Source of the DNA: DASWNP01 sp036399175
GTDB lineage: Bacteria > Acidobacteriota > Blastocatellia > Pyrinomonadales > Pyrinomonadaceae
DNA: 64,000 bases
Direction: 5' to 3'
Assembly (NCBI GenBank): GCA_036399175.1
Contig: DASWNP010000043.1
Span: forward strand, 16,129-80,128
Of this stretch, positions 39,001 to 47,800 are shown in pieces; positions within the stretch are counted from its first letter, which is position 1; every line of letters begins with the position of its first letter. The notes beneath the pieces are model-generated. The model saw nothing but the letters and a program-made list of their open reading frames with translations, was not told where the DNA came from and searched no databases. Position numbers and translations under genes: made by a program.

Positions 39001-42000
39001 CTCTACCCGCGCCCTCGCGCGACGAGGCGGAAGGAGCTTTCGTCGAGCCGCGCACTCCGACGGAAGAGCAGCTTGCGGGCATCTGGGGGCGTCTGCTCGG
39101 TGTCGAGCGCGTCGGTGCGCTCGACAACTTCTTCGAGCTTGGCGGCCATTCGCTTCTGGCGACGCAGTTGATGTCGCGCGTGCGCGAAGGTTTCGGAGTT
39201 GACCTGCCTCTGCGAAGCCTCTTTGAAGAGCCGACCGTCGAAGGATTCGCGCGGCTCATCGAGCGCGAGACGGGCGGGCGCGCGACGGAAGCGCGGCAAG
39301 CGCCGCCGCTCGTGCCCATGCTCCGCGAAGGAAATCTGCCGCTCTCCTTCGGACAGCAGCGTCTATGGTTTATCGACCAGCTCGGCATGGGCGGCACGGC
39401 TTACAGCCTCGCCGGAGCGATACGTCTCCGAGGCGAGCTTGACGCCGAAGCACTCGAACGAAGCATCGGCGAGGTCGTTCGTCGTCACGAATCGCTCAGA
39501 ACTACTTTCGAGGTCGTAGACGGAGAGCCGGTGCAGGTCGTTCATCCTTTCAGTGGGCTTGAGCTGCCGCGCGTCGATTTGTCGCATCTGCCGGAAGCCG
39601 AGCGCGAGAGTGAAGTCAAGCGTCTGTTCGACGAAGAAGCGCAGAGCGTCTTTAACCTGGAAGCGGGGCCGCTCGTGCGCATGAGCCTTCTGCGAAGGGC
39701 TGCGACCGACCACGTCCTGATTCTCAACATGCACCACATCATTTCGGACGGCTGGTCGATACGCGTGCTGGTGCGCGAAGTGGCGACGCTCTACGAAGCC
39801 TTCGTCAAGAATCTGCCTTCGCCTCTGCCGGAGCTGCACGTGCAGTACGGCGACTATGCCGTCTGGCAACGACGCTGGTTGCAGGGCGAAGTGCTCGACG
39901 CGCAGGTCGCTTACTGGAAGCAGAAGCTGCAAAACGCTCTGCCGGTGCTTGAGCTGCCGACCGACCGACCGCGCCCCGCCGTGCAAAGCTCGCACGGAGC
40001 GAGGCAGACCGTCTCAATTCCGCCGCGCCTCGAAGAGAAGCTTCGCTCGCTCGCGCAGCGCGAGGGCGTGACGCTCTACATGCTTCTGCTCGCCGCCTTC
40101 CAAACGCTGCTTCATCGCTACACGGGTGAGGAAGACATCATCGTTGGCTCGCCCGTCGCGGGTCGGCAGGAGATAGAGACCGAAAACCTCATCGGTCTCT
40201 TCATCAACATGGTGGTGATGCGCGCACAGGTCAACGCGCATCAGAGCTTCCGCGAGCTGCTTGAACAGGTGCGCCGCACGGCGCTCGAAGCCTATGCGCA
40301 TCAGGACGTGCCTTTTGAAAGACTCGTCGATGAATTGCACCCCGAGCGCGACCTGAGCCATTCGCCGATTTTTCAGGTGATGTTCGTGCTGCACAATGCC
40401 GTGCGCAAAGCCTTCGAGCTGCCCGGCCTGATTATGGAGCCACTTGAGGGCGCAGGCAGCACTGCGCGCTACGATTTAACGCTTGAGCTTTCCGAGCGCG
40501 ACGCGGGACTCGAAGGCTGGTTCGAGTACAACACGGACATCTTCGACGCCGAGACCATCGAGCGCATGGGCGATCACCTCCTGACGCTGCTCGAAGCCGT
40601 CGCCACTCAGCCCGAACAGCAGCTCGACCTGTTGCCTTTGCTCACCGAACGCGAACGCCGCCGAATGCTCGTCGAGTGGAACGACACGGGCAGAGATTAC
40701 GCGCGAGACAAAGCCATCCACGAGTTCTTCGAGCAGCAGGCCGCGCGCACGCCCGAGCGCACGGCACTCGTTTTTGAAGAATCGGAGATAAGCTACGGCA
40801 ACCTCAACCGCAGAGCCAACCAGCTCGCGCATCATCTGCTCGCGCTCGGCGTCGGGCGTGGCACGCGCATCGGCATCTTCGTCGAACGCTCGATAGAGAT
40901 GATGGTCGGGCTGCTCGGAGTGTTGAAAGCCGGAGGCGCATACGTCCCCCTCGACCCCGCTTATCCGCACGAGCGTCTCGCCTTCATGCTGAACGACGCC
41001 GACGTGTCTGCGCTTCTCACACAGGAGCGCCTGCTCGGCCAACTGCCCTCGAACCAGACGCAAATCGTCCGCATCGACACGGACTGGCACACAATCGCCC
41101 AACAGAGGGACACCAACCCGAACATTCAGGTCGAGCCTGAACATCTCGCCTACGTCATCTACACGTCAGGCTCAACCGGCAAACCCAAAGGCGTCTGCGT
41201 CGCCCACAAAAATGTCTCCAACTTCTTCTCCGCGATGGACGAACGCATCGGCGTGTCGAGCGGCACTGAGCAGACCACGTCCGCTGCTTCGCTTCCAGAC
41301 TCTTCTTCCATCCCCACCTGGCTCGCTCTCACCTCCATCTCCTTCGATATCTCCGTCCTCGAACTATTCTGGTCTCTCGCCAGAGGCTTCCAACTCATCA
41401 TTCAACCCGAACGCGACTCCGCTCTGCGTCTCTCCTCTCTCCAGCCTCGTCTGCCTTCTTCCGACCGTACCATCGACTTCAGCCTCTTCTACTTCGCCTC
41501 CAGCGAAGAAGCTGAACCCGGCTCGGATAAATACCGCCTCCTGATTGAAGGCGCTCGCTTCGCCGATTCTCACTCTTTCTCCGCCGTCTGGACTCCGGAA
41601 CGTCATTTCCACGCCTTCGGCGGACTTTATCCCAACCCATCAGTCATCAGCGCCGCGCTCGCAATGGTCACCCATCACATCAATATCAGAGCGGGAAGCG
41701 TCGTTCTGCCACTGCATCATCCAATCAGAGTGGCGGAGGAATGGTCGATTGTAGATAACCTCTCGGGCGGAAGAGTGGGAGTGTCGTTCGCTTCGGGCTG
41801 GCATGCCAACGATTTCGTGTTCAGGCCGGAGAACTACGCTGAAAGACAGAGAGTGATGTACGAAGGCATCGAGCAGGTACGTAGTTTATGGAGAGGAGAA
41901 GGAATCAAGCTGCGGGACGGAGCAGGCAGCGAAGTAGAGGTGAAGATACTGCCGCATCCTGTGCAGAAGGAGTTGCCGATCTGGGTGACGGCAGCGGGAA

Positions 42001-44681
42001 GCATCGAGACGTTCCGTTCAGCAGGGAGAATCGGAGCAGGGTTGTTGACACATTTATTGGGGCAGAGTGTGGAAGAGTTGGGAGAGAAGGTAGAGGCGTA
42101 CAGGGAGGCATGGAGAGAGGCGGGGCATGGGAAGGAAGAGGGAAGCAGGTGGCCGGAGGGGCATGTGACATTGATGTTGCACACGTATGTAGGAGAGGAG
42201 AAGGAGGCGGTCAGAGAGATTGTCCGCAAGCCTTTCAACCGATACCTGATGCAGTCGGTGGGTCTCGCACGCAACCTGACGCGAAGCCTCGGCTACGACC
42301 TTGAGATTGAGAGTCTGTCGGAAGACGAGCTTGAAGCGATTCTGAATCGAGGCTTCGACCGCTACTTCGAGACGAGCGGCCTGCTCGGCACGCCCGATAG
42401 CTGCATGGAGATGATTGAGCGCCTGAAAGCTATCGGGGTTGACGAGGTCGGATGCCTGATTGATTTCGGAATCGAGACTGAGACAGTGCTGCGCGGCCTG
42501 AGATACCTGAACATCGTGCGCGAGCGCAGCAATCGAAAACAGGAGGCTGACGCTGGCGAGGCCGATTACAGTGTTCCCGCGCAAATCGCGCGTTACGGCG
42601 TGACGCATTTGCAGTGTACGCCCTCGATGGCTCGCATGCTGCTGCTCGACCCGAGAGGCGCGTCCGCGCTCGCGTCTGTCAAAAAGCTTTTGCTCGGCGG
42701 AGAAGAGCTGCACGCGTCGTTCGCGGCTGAACTCGGCCAGATTGTGACGGGCGAGATACACAACATGTACGGCCCGACCGAGACCACTATCTGGTCAACT
42801 ACTCATCAGGTCTCGCAGGCGGGCGGCGCAGTTCCGATTGGCCGCCCTATTGCGAACACCGAAATCTATATCCTCGACCGACAGCTTCAGCCCGTGCCCG
42901 TCGGCGTGCGCGGCGAACTCTTCATCGGCGGCGAGGGCGTCGTGCCCGGTTATCTCAAACGCCCCGACCTCACGTCCGACCGATTCATCCCCAATGCCTT
43001 CGGCGCGAAGCCCGGCGCACGCATCTACCGGACGGGCGACGCGGCGAGCTACTTGCCCGACGGCACGATTCAGTTCTGGGGACGTACCGATAATCAGGTG
43101 AAGCTGCGCGGCTACCGGATTGAGCTGGGCGAGATAGAGGCGCAGCTCGAAGAGCATCCGTCGGTTCGCGAGGCGGCGGTCGCGGCGCGCACGGACGACA
43201 CGGGCGAGCAAAGACTCGTCGCCTACGTCGTCCCGGCGCAGGCCGAGGCGTCAGACCTGCAAACGCTCGCCCTCTCTCCGGAGGCCGAAACGATTCTCGG
43301 CGAGAGGCCGCGCTTCACGCTGCCGAACGGGATGGTCGTGGCGCATCACACGAGCCCGCAGACGAGCGCCATCTACCGGGAGATTTTCGAGGACAGGGTT
43401 TACGACCGGCACGGCCTCGCCTTCAACGACGGCGATTGCATCTTCGATGTCGGCTCAAACATCGGCCTCTTCACGCTCTTCGCCAATCTGAAGTGCAAAC
43501 GCCCGCGCGTCTTCGCCTTCGAGCCCATCCCGCCGACCTTCGACCTGCTGCGCACGAACGTCTCGCTCTACGACCTCGACGTTAAGCTCTTCAACGTGGG
43601 CGTCGCCGACAAGGTCGATGTCGCGTCGTTCACCTTCTACCGCGAGGCGGCGGGGCTCTCGGGTCGGAGCATCTACGCGGCCAACGATAAGGAGATTACC
43701 AAGACCATCATCTCCAACTGGTTCACGAACGTCGGCTCGCCCGACGAGCTTGAGCCGCAGGAGCGCGCTCGCTTCGACGAGCTGATGGAAGAGGTGATGC
43801 ACGCCGAGACCTACGATTGCCGCCTGACAACTCTCTCCAACGTCATACGCGAGCACGAGGTCGAGCGCATCGACCTGCTCAAAGTGGACGTGGAGGGCGG
43901 CGAGCTTGACGTGCTCAACGGTATCGAGGAAGAGCACTGGGGCAGAATCAGGCAGGTCGTGATGGAGATTGACACGAAAGAGATGCTCGACGAAATCAAG
44001 CACAAGCTTGAGAAGCGCGGCTTCAGAGTCAACGTCGATGAGACGACCACCGTGCACGCGGGCACTGAGTATTTCTACACGATTTACGCGAGCCGCTTGC
44101 CGCAGAACGGAAGCTCGAACGGCGCTGGAAGGCGTGCGACGACCGCATCCGCGCCCGTCTTCTCTAGCGCTGAGCTTCGCAACTACCTCAAGGAGAAGCT
44201 GCCCGAGTACATGGTGCCCGCGACGTTTATGACTTTGGAGGCGCTGCCCCTGACGCCGAACGGCAAGGTCAATCGAAAGGCTCTGCCCGCGCCCGAAGCG
44301 AATCGTCAGGCGGCGGGCGTCGCCTACGAAGCTCCGCAGACCGAAGCGGAACAGACCATCTCCGCCATCTGGCAGGAGGCGCTCAGAGTTGACCGCGTCG
44401 GCCTCAACGACAACTTCTTCGACCTCGGCGGCAACTCGCTCTTGCTCGTCAAAGTTCACAGCAAGCTACAGGAAGCCTTCGGCAAAAATATCTCGATGGT
44501 CGAGATGTTCAGGCGTGCGACCGTCGGCTCGCTGGCCTCATATCTGGTCGGCGAGCAGACAGGGAAATCCAAGCTCAAGCAGGCTCAGAGCCGCGCGCAG
44601 AAACAGACCGAAGCCATGAACACTCAGCGCCAGCAGTCGAAGGCGAGGGCGCAGAGGTTCACGAAAGACAGAAAGCGATAG
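36036..44681 (+). CDS. NRPS: C-A(Pro-like)-PCP-C-A(Gly)[LLM monooxygenase][FkbM methyltransferase]-PCP
   Basis: 2881 residues from ATG 36036, chosen over 36024 because GAGAGG lies before it; it overlaps the upstream stop. Module 1: C (HHIISDGWSM ~166), A (~490-985) with hand-read pocket D-V-Q-F-I-A-Q-V-V, close to Pro codes, PCP serine ~1040. Module 2: C (HHIISDGWSI ~1233), then an A domain split twice. The first insertion, between A4 (FDISVLELF) and A5 (NMYGPTETTIW), is a luciferase-like flavin monooxygenase (~1805-2168; TIDFSLFYFASSEEA, WTPERHFHAFGGLYPNP, VSFASGWHANDF). The second, between A8 and A9, is an FkbM-family methyltransferase (~2405-2692; FDVGSNIGLFTLF, VFAFEPIPPTF, LLKVDVEGGELDVL). 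The pocket D-I-L-Q-L-G-M-I-W is a glycine code. PCP serine ~2800 (GGNSLLLVK). The likely outcome is Pro then an oxidised, possibly O-methylated Gly residue. Confidence 0.94.
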   Translation: MRNIDIDAAELSAEKRELLEMLAEEESGGADSFPLSFAQQRLWFLSRLEPDSPFYNIATAVRLKGQLNVSALEAALNEIVRRHESLRTIFAMEGDEPVQVVLPSLALAVPVDDLKGLAAGAQIEAEVKRRYEEEAQRPFDLSAGPLLRVRLLRLSESEHVAVLVLHHIISDGWSMGVLVREVAALYAAFAGGQQSPLEELPIQYADFAVWQREWMTGEVLEQQVGYWKTQLAGANTALELPTDHQRPARQSARGAELLFTLPSELTAALKSLGGDEGATMFMTLVAAFQVLLNRYTNQGDLLVGTPIANRNQPEIEGLIGFFVNTLVLRADLSDDPTFRQLLARVRETTLDAYAHQDLPFEKLVEELQPERSLSRNPLFQVMFALQNAPVGALKLPGLTLNLEEFDSGFTRFDLELHMREQGDELRGTLIYSTDLFEETTMHRFVGHFRTLLEGIVNHPEERVSMLPLLGEMEAEQIVEEWNGETVDFSRDLCIHQLFERQAEATPDNVSVEFTGQQLSYRELNRRANQLAHYLVRRGVGADVPVGIMMERSVEMAVAVLGVLKAGGCYLPLDPAYPQERLSVMLEDSRAPVLLTQPDCPNSLSTGYAGEVVYLDARWEALSSESDENPRTKATPQSLAYLIYTSGSTGRPKGVAMPHRPLVNLIEWQIARSGKSRAPRTLQFTSLSFDVSFQEIFSTWLCGATLVLVSEEVRRDSRELLRVLSEQRIERLFQPFIALQYLAEMSEEEGIVASSLREVITAGEQLKVTRHVRSFFTKLAGCTLDNQYGPTETHVVSAYMLEGAATDWPELPPIGRPVPNVQLYVLDERMQVVPVGVPGELYVGGEALARGYLRRAEATSEKFIPHPFKADGEARLYRTGDIVRYLPDGQIEFLGRRDHQVKIRGYRIEIAEVEAAISQHERVREALVVAREGAAGEKRLVAYVLPSGEATSGELRDYLKAKLPEYMIPSAFVMVDAWPLTPSGKVDRKALPAPSRDEAEGAFVEPRTPTEEQLAGIWGRLLGVERVGALDNFFELGGHSLLATQLMSRVREGFGVDLPLRSLFEEPTVEGFARLIERETGGRATEARQAPPLVPMLREGNLPLSFGQQRLWFIDQLGMGGTAYSLAGAIRLRGELDAEALERSIGEVVRRHESLRTTFEVVDGEPVQVVHPFSGLELPRVDLSHLPEAERESEVKRLFDEEAQSVFNLEAGPLVRMSLLRRAATDHVLILNMHHIISDGWSIRVLVREVATLYEAFVKNLPSPLPELHVQYGDYAVWQRRWLQGEVLDAQVAYWKQKLQNALPVLELPTDRPRPAVQSSHGARQTVSIPPRLEEKLRSLAQREGVTLYMLLLAAFQTLLHRYTGEEDIIVGSPVAGRQEIETENLIGLFINMVVMRAQVNAHQSFRELLEQVRRTALEAYAHQDVPFERLVDELHPERDLSHSPIFQVMFVLHNAVRKAFELPGLIMEPLEGAGSTARYDLTLELSERDAGLEGWFEYNTDIFDAETIERMGDHLLTLLEAVATQPEQQLDLLPLLTERERRRMLVEWNDTGRDYARDKAIHEFFEQQAARTPERTALVFEESEISYGNLNRRANQLAHHLLALGVGRGTRIGIFVERSIEMMVGLLGVLKAGGAYVPLDPAYPHERLAFMLNDADVSALLTQERLLGQLPSNQTQIVRIDTDWHTIAQQRDTNPNIQVEPEHLAYVIYTSGSTGKPKGVCVAHKNVSNFFSAMDERIGVSSGTEQTTSAASLPDSSSIPTWLALTSISFDISVLELFWSLARGFQLIIQPERDSALRLSSLQPRLPSSDRTIDFSLFYFASSEEAEPGSDKYRLLIEGARFADSHSFSAVWTPERHFHAFGGLYPNPSVISAALAMVTHHINIRAGSVVLPLHHPIRVAEEWSIVDNLSGGRVGVSFASGWHANDFVFRPENYAERQRVMYEGIEQVRSLWRGEGIKLRDGAGSEVEVKILPHPVQKELPIWVTAAGSIETFRSAGRIGAGLLTHLLGQSVEELGEKVEAYREAWREAGHGKEEGSRWPEGHVTLMLHTYVGEEKEAVREIVRKPFNRYLMQSVGLARNLTRSLGYDLEIESLSEDELEAILNRGFDRYFETSGLLGTPDSCMEMIERLKAIGVDEVGCLIDFGIETETVLRGLRYLNIVRERSNRKQEADAGEADYSVPAQIARYGVTHLQCTPSMARMLLLDPRGASALASVKKLLLGGEELHASFAAELGQIVTGEIHNMYGPTETTIWSTTHQVSQAGGAVPIGRPIANTEIYILDRQLQPVPVGVRGELFIGGEGVVPGYLKRPDLTSDRFIPNAFGAKPGARIYRTGDAASYLPDGTIQFWGRTDNQVKLRGYRIELGEIEAQLEEHPSVREAAVAARTDDTGEQRLVAYVVPAQAEASDLQTLALSPEAETILGERPRFTLPNGMVVAHHTSPQTSAIYREIFEDRVYDRHGLAFNDGDCIFDVGSNIGLFTLFANLKCKRPRVFAFEPIPPTFDLLRTNVSLYDLDVKLFNVGVADKVDVASFTFYREAAGLSGRSIYAANDKEITKTIISNWFTNVGSPDELEPQERARFDELMEEVMHAETYDCRLTTLSNVIREHEVERIDLLKVDVEGGELDVLNGIEEEHWGRIRQVVMEIDTKEMLDEIKHKLEKRGFRVNVDETTTVHAGTEYFYTIYASRLPQNGSSNGAGRRATTASAPVFSSAELRNYLKEKLPEYMVPATFMTLEALPLTPNGKVNRKALPAPEANRQAAGVAYEAPQTEAEQTISAIWQEALRVDRVGLNDNFFDLGGNSLLLVKVHSKLQEAFGKNISMVEMFRRATVGSLASYLVGEQTGKSKLKQAQSRAQKQTEAMNTQRQQSKARAQRFTKDRKR
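41166..42236 (+). repeat. LLM cassette copy 1 (A3-A4 plus monooxygenase)
   Basis: About 1.07 kb near-identical at the DNA level to 56488-57540. The only sizeable difference is a short in-frame insertion of ~18 bases near 41280-41310. Identity ends abruptly at GTCCGCAAGCCTTTC. The 3' part is purine-rich with codon use unlike the surrounding NRPS DNA. Confidence 0.92.
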
Positions 44682-44858
44682 AGGCTTTTTTCAAGCCGCT
44701 CGATTCAAACCCCCACACCTTCGCCCGCCTTCTCAAAGGCGACTTTCAAAACACCTTCCAAACCCCCTCCGAGGCCGAGCGCGACTGAGAAAGACGCCGT
44801 TCGGCCGAGACCTGAAACCCGACTGCTCTTCGAGCAGCCATCGACGACAAGGGACGAA

Positions 44859-47800
44859 ATGGAGCAACAACAAATGGAGAGCGCGGGAGCCGAAGAAGAA
44901 CTGAGAGGCGTGGCGATTATCGGCATGTCGGGTCGTTTTCCGGGTGCAGCCAACGTGGAAGAGTTCTGGCGCAACCTGCGCGACGGCGTCGAGTCCATCA
45001 GGTTCTTCTCCGACGAGGAGCTTTTGGCGGCGGGCGTCTCGCCCAGAGAGATGGCTGCCCCTAACTACGTCAAAGCCAACGGCGTGCTCGAAGATATCGA
45101 GCTGTTCGACGCTCCCTTCTTCGGCTTCTCGCCGAGGGAAGCCGAGATAATGGATCCGCAGCTCCGCTTCTTCCTCGAAGGCGGCTGGGAAGCGCTCGAA
45201 AACGCGGGCTACAACTCCGACACCTACCCTGGCGCAATCGGCATCTACGGCGGGATGCACATGAGCAAGTACCTGCTCTCGAACCTGCTGCCGAACCGTG
45301 CGCTCGTCGAATCAGCCGGGGCGCTCCAACTGAGAATCTGGAACGACAAAGATTTTCTCGCCTCGCTCGTCGCCTACAAGCTCAACCTGCAAGGGCCGAG
45401 CGTGACGGTTCAGACCGCTTGTTCTACTTCGCTCGTCGCCGTCTGCATGGCCTGCCAGAGTTTGCTCAACTACCAGTGCGACATGGCGCTGGCGGGTGGC
45501 GTTACCGTCAGCGTCCCGCACTACGTCGGCGCATTCGTTCAGGAAGGCGTGCTCTCACCCGACGGCCATTGCCGCGCCTTCGACGCCGAAGCTCGCGGCA
45601 CTGTCGCGGGCAACGGCATGGGCATCGTGCTTCTCAAGCGACTGTCGGACGCCATCGCCGACCGCGACCCGATTTATGCAGTCGTCAAAGGCTGGGCGAT
45701 GAACAACGACGGCTCGGCCAAGATTGGCTACACCGCGCCGAGCATGGAAGGCCAGATGGAAGTTATCGGCATGGCGCAGGCGCTCGCCGAGGTCGAGCCC
45801 GAGACCGTCACCTACATCGAAGCTCACGGCACGGGCACGCCTCTGGGCGACCCGATTGAGATAGCTGCGCTCAACGAAGTCTTCCGCACCCAGACCGAGA
45901 AGAAGGGCTTCTGCGGCGTCGGCTCGGTCAAGACCAACATCGGCCACTTGGACGCCGCCGCAGGCGTGGCGAGCCTGATTAAGACCGTGCTCGCGCTTCG
46001 TCACAAACAGCTTCCGCCGAGCATCAACTTCCAGAGCCCGAACCCGCAGATTGATTTCGCTAACAGTCCTTTCTACGTCAACGCGCGCCTGAGCGATTGG
46101 AAGAGCAACGGCACGCCTCTGCGCGCGGGCGTCAGCTCTTTCGCAATGGGCGGCGTCAACGCCCACGTCATCCTCGAAGAAGCGCCGCCGGTCGAAGAGT
46201 CTTCGGATTCGAGGCCGTACCAGTTGCTCGTGCTCTCGGCCAAGTCGAACTCCGCGCTCGACCAGATGACGAAGAATCTGGCCGCGCATCTCAGGCAGCA
46301 GCCCGGGCAGAAGCTCTCCGATGTCGCCTACACGCTCAAGGTCGGGCGCAGGGCTTTCATCCATCGCCGCACCATCGTTTGCAGCGATACGGAAGACGCC
46401 GTCAGCGCTCTTGAGACGCTCGACCCGAAGCGCGTCTTCACCTCTACGTCCGACACGCGCCAGCGCAACGTCGTCTTCATGTTTCCGGGGCAGGGCGCGC
46501 AGTACGTGCAGATGGCCGCAGGGCTCTACGAGGACGAGCCGACTTTTCGACAGGAACTAGACCGGTGCGCCGAAGCCCTGCGCCCCGCGCTCAAGCTCGA
46601 CCTGCGCGAATTGCTCTATCCGGCGGAAGAAGCGGCGACGGAAGCCGCCGAGCGGCTCGGCCAAACTCAATACACGCAGCCCGCGCTCTTCGCCGTCGAG
46701 TACGCGCTGGCGAAGGTCTGGATGCAGTGGGGCGTCGAGCCCAAGTTGATGATAGGTCACAGCGTCGGCGAATACGTCGCGGCCTGTCTCTCGGGCGTGA
46801 TGTCTCTGGAGGATGCGCTCTCGCTCGTGGCCGAACGCGCGCGACTGATGCAGGAGCTTCCGCCGGGCGCGATGCTGGCCGTCTCGCTGACGGAAGAGAG
46901 AGTGCAGCCGCTTCTCGGCAAGGGGCTTTCGCTGGCGGCGGTCAACAGCCACGCGCTCTCGGTCGTCTCGGGGCTGCCGGAGATGATTGAAAAACTGCAA
47001 ACGCGCCTCACGGCTGAAGGCATCGAGTGCCGACGCCTGCACACCTCACACGCTTTTCATTCCGAGATGGTCGAACCCATCATGCAGCAGTTCATCAACC
47101 GCGTGAGGAAGGTCAGGCTGCAAGCGCCGTCCATCCCTTACGTCTCGAACGTCACGGGCGAGCTGATTACCGAAGCGGAGGCAACCGACCCGCTCTACTG
47201 GGCGAAACACCTGCGCCGCGCCGTGCGCTTCGCCGACGGATTGAACGTCGTGCTTCAGGACGAACAGGCCGTGCTCATCGAAGTCGGGCCCGGACGCGCG
47301 CTCAGCACCTTCTGCAAGCATCACCCGCAGGCGACCGCCGACCATCTCATCCTCGCTTCCGTCCGCCACCCGCACGACGCGCAGGCAGACGTGGCTTTTC
47401 TCCTCAACAGTCTCGGCAGGCTTTGGCTCACGGGATTCGAAGTCGATTGGGACGGCTTCTACGCGGAAGAGCTTCGCAACCGCGTGCCCTTACCGAGTTA
47501 TCCGTTCGAGCGTCATCGCTACTGGGTCGAGCCGCAGGAAGATTACGTCGATAGCCTGATGCAGGCCAGACCCGCCGAAAAACGACTCGACATCGCCGAA
47601 TGGTTCTACACGCCGCTCTGGAAACAGTCCTTCTCTCCGCGCCCTGAAAGGCTCAGGGAGCGCCTCAACTGGCTGCTCTTCATCGACGAGCTTGGCCTCG
47701 GCGAGCAGATTGCCGGGCGGCTCAAAGCGCAGGGGCAGGATGTCGTCCTCGTCAGGCTGGGCGACGAATTCAACGAACGCTCGGAGCGCGAGTTTACGAT

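Noticed and set aside
43250..44110. Standard N-methyltransferase domain in the Gly module
   Set aside because: The motifs (FDVGSNIGLFTLF, LLKVDVEGGEL) are of FkbM type rather than the usual NRPS N-methyltransferase, although the A8-A9 insertion site is the same.
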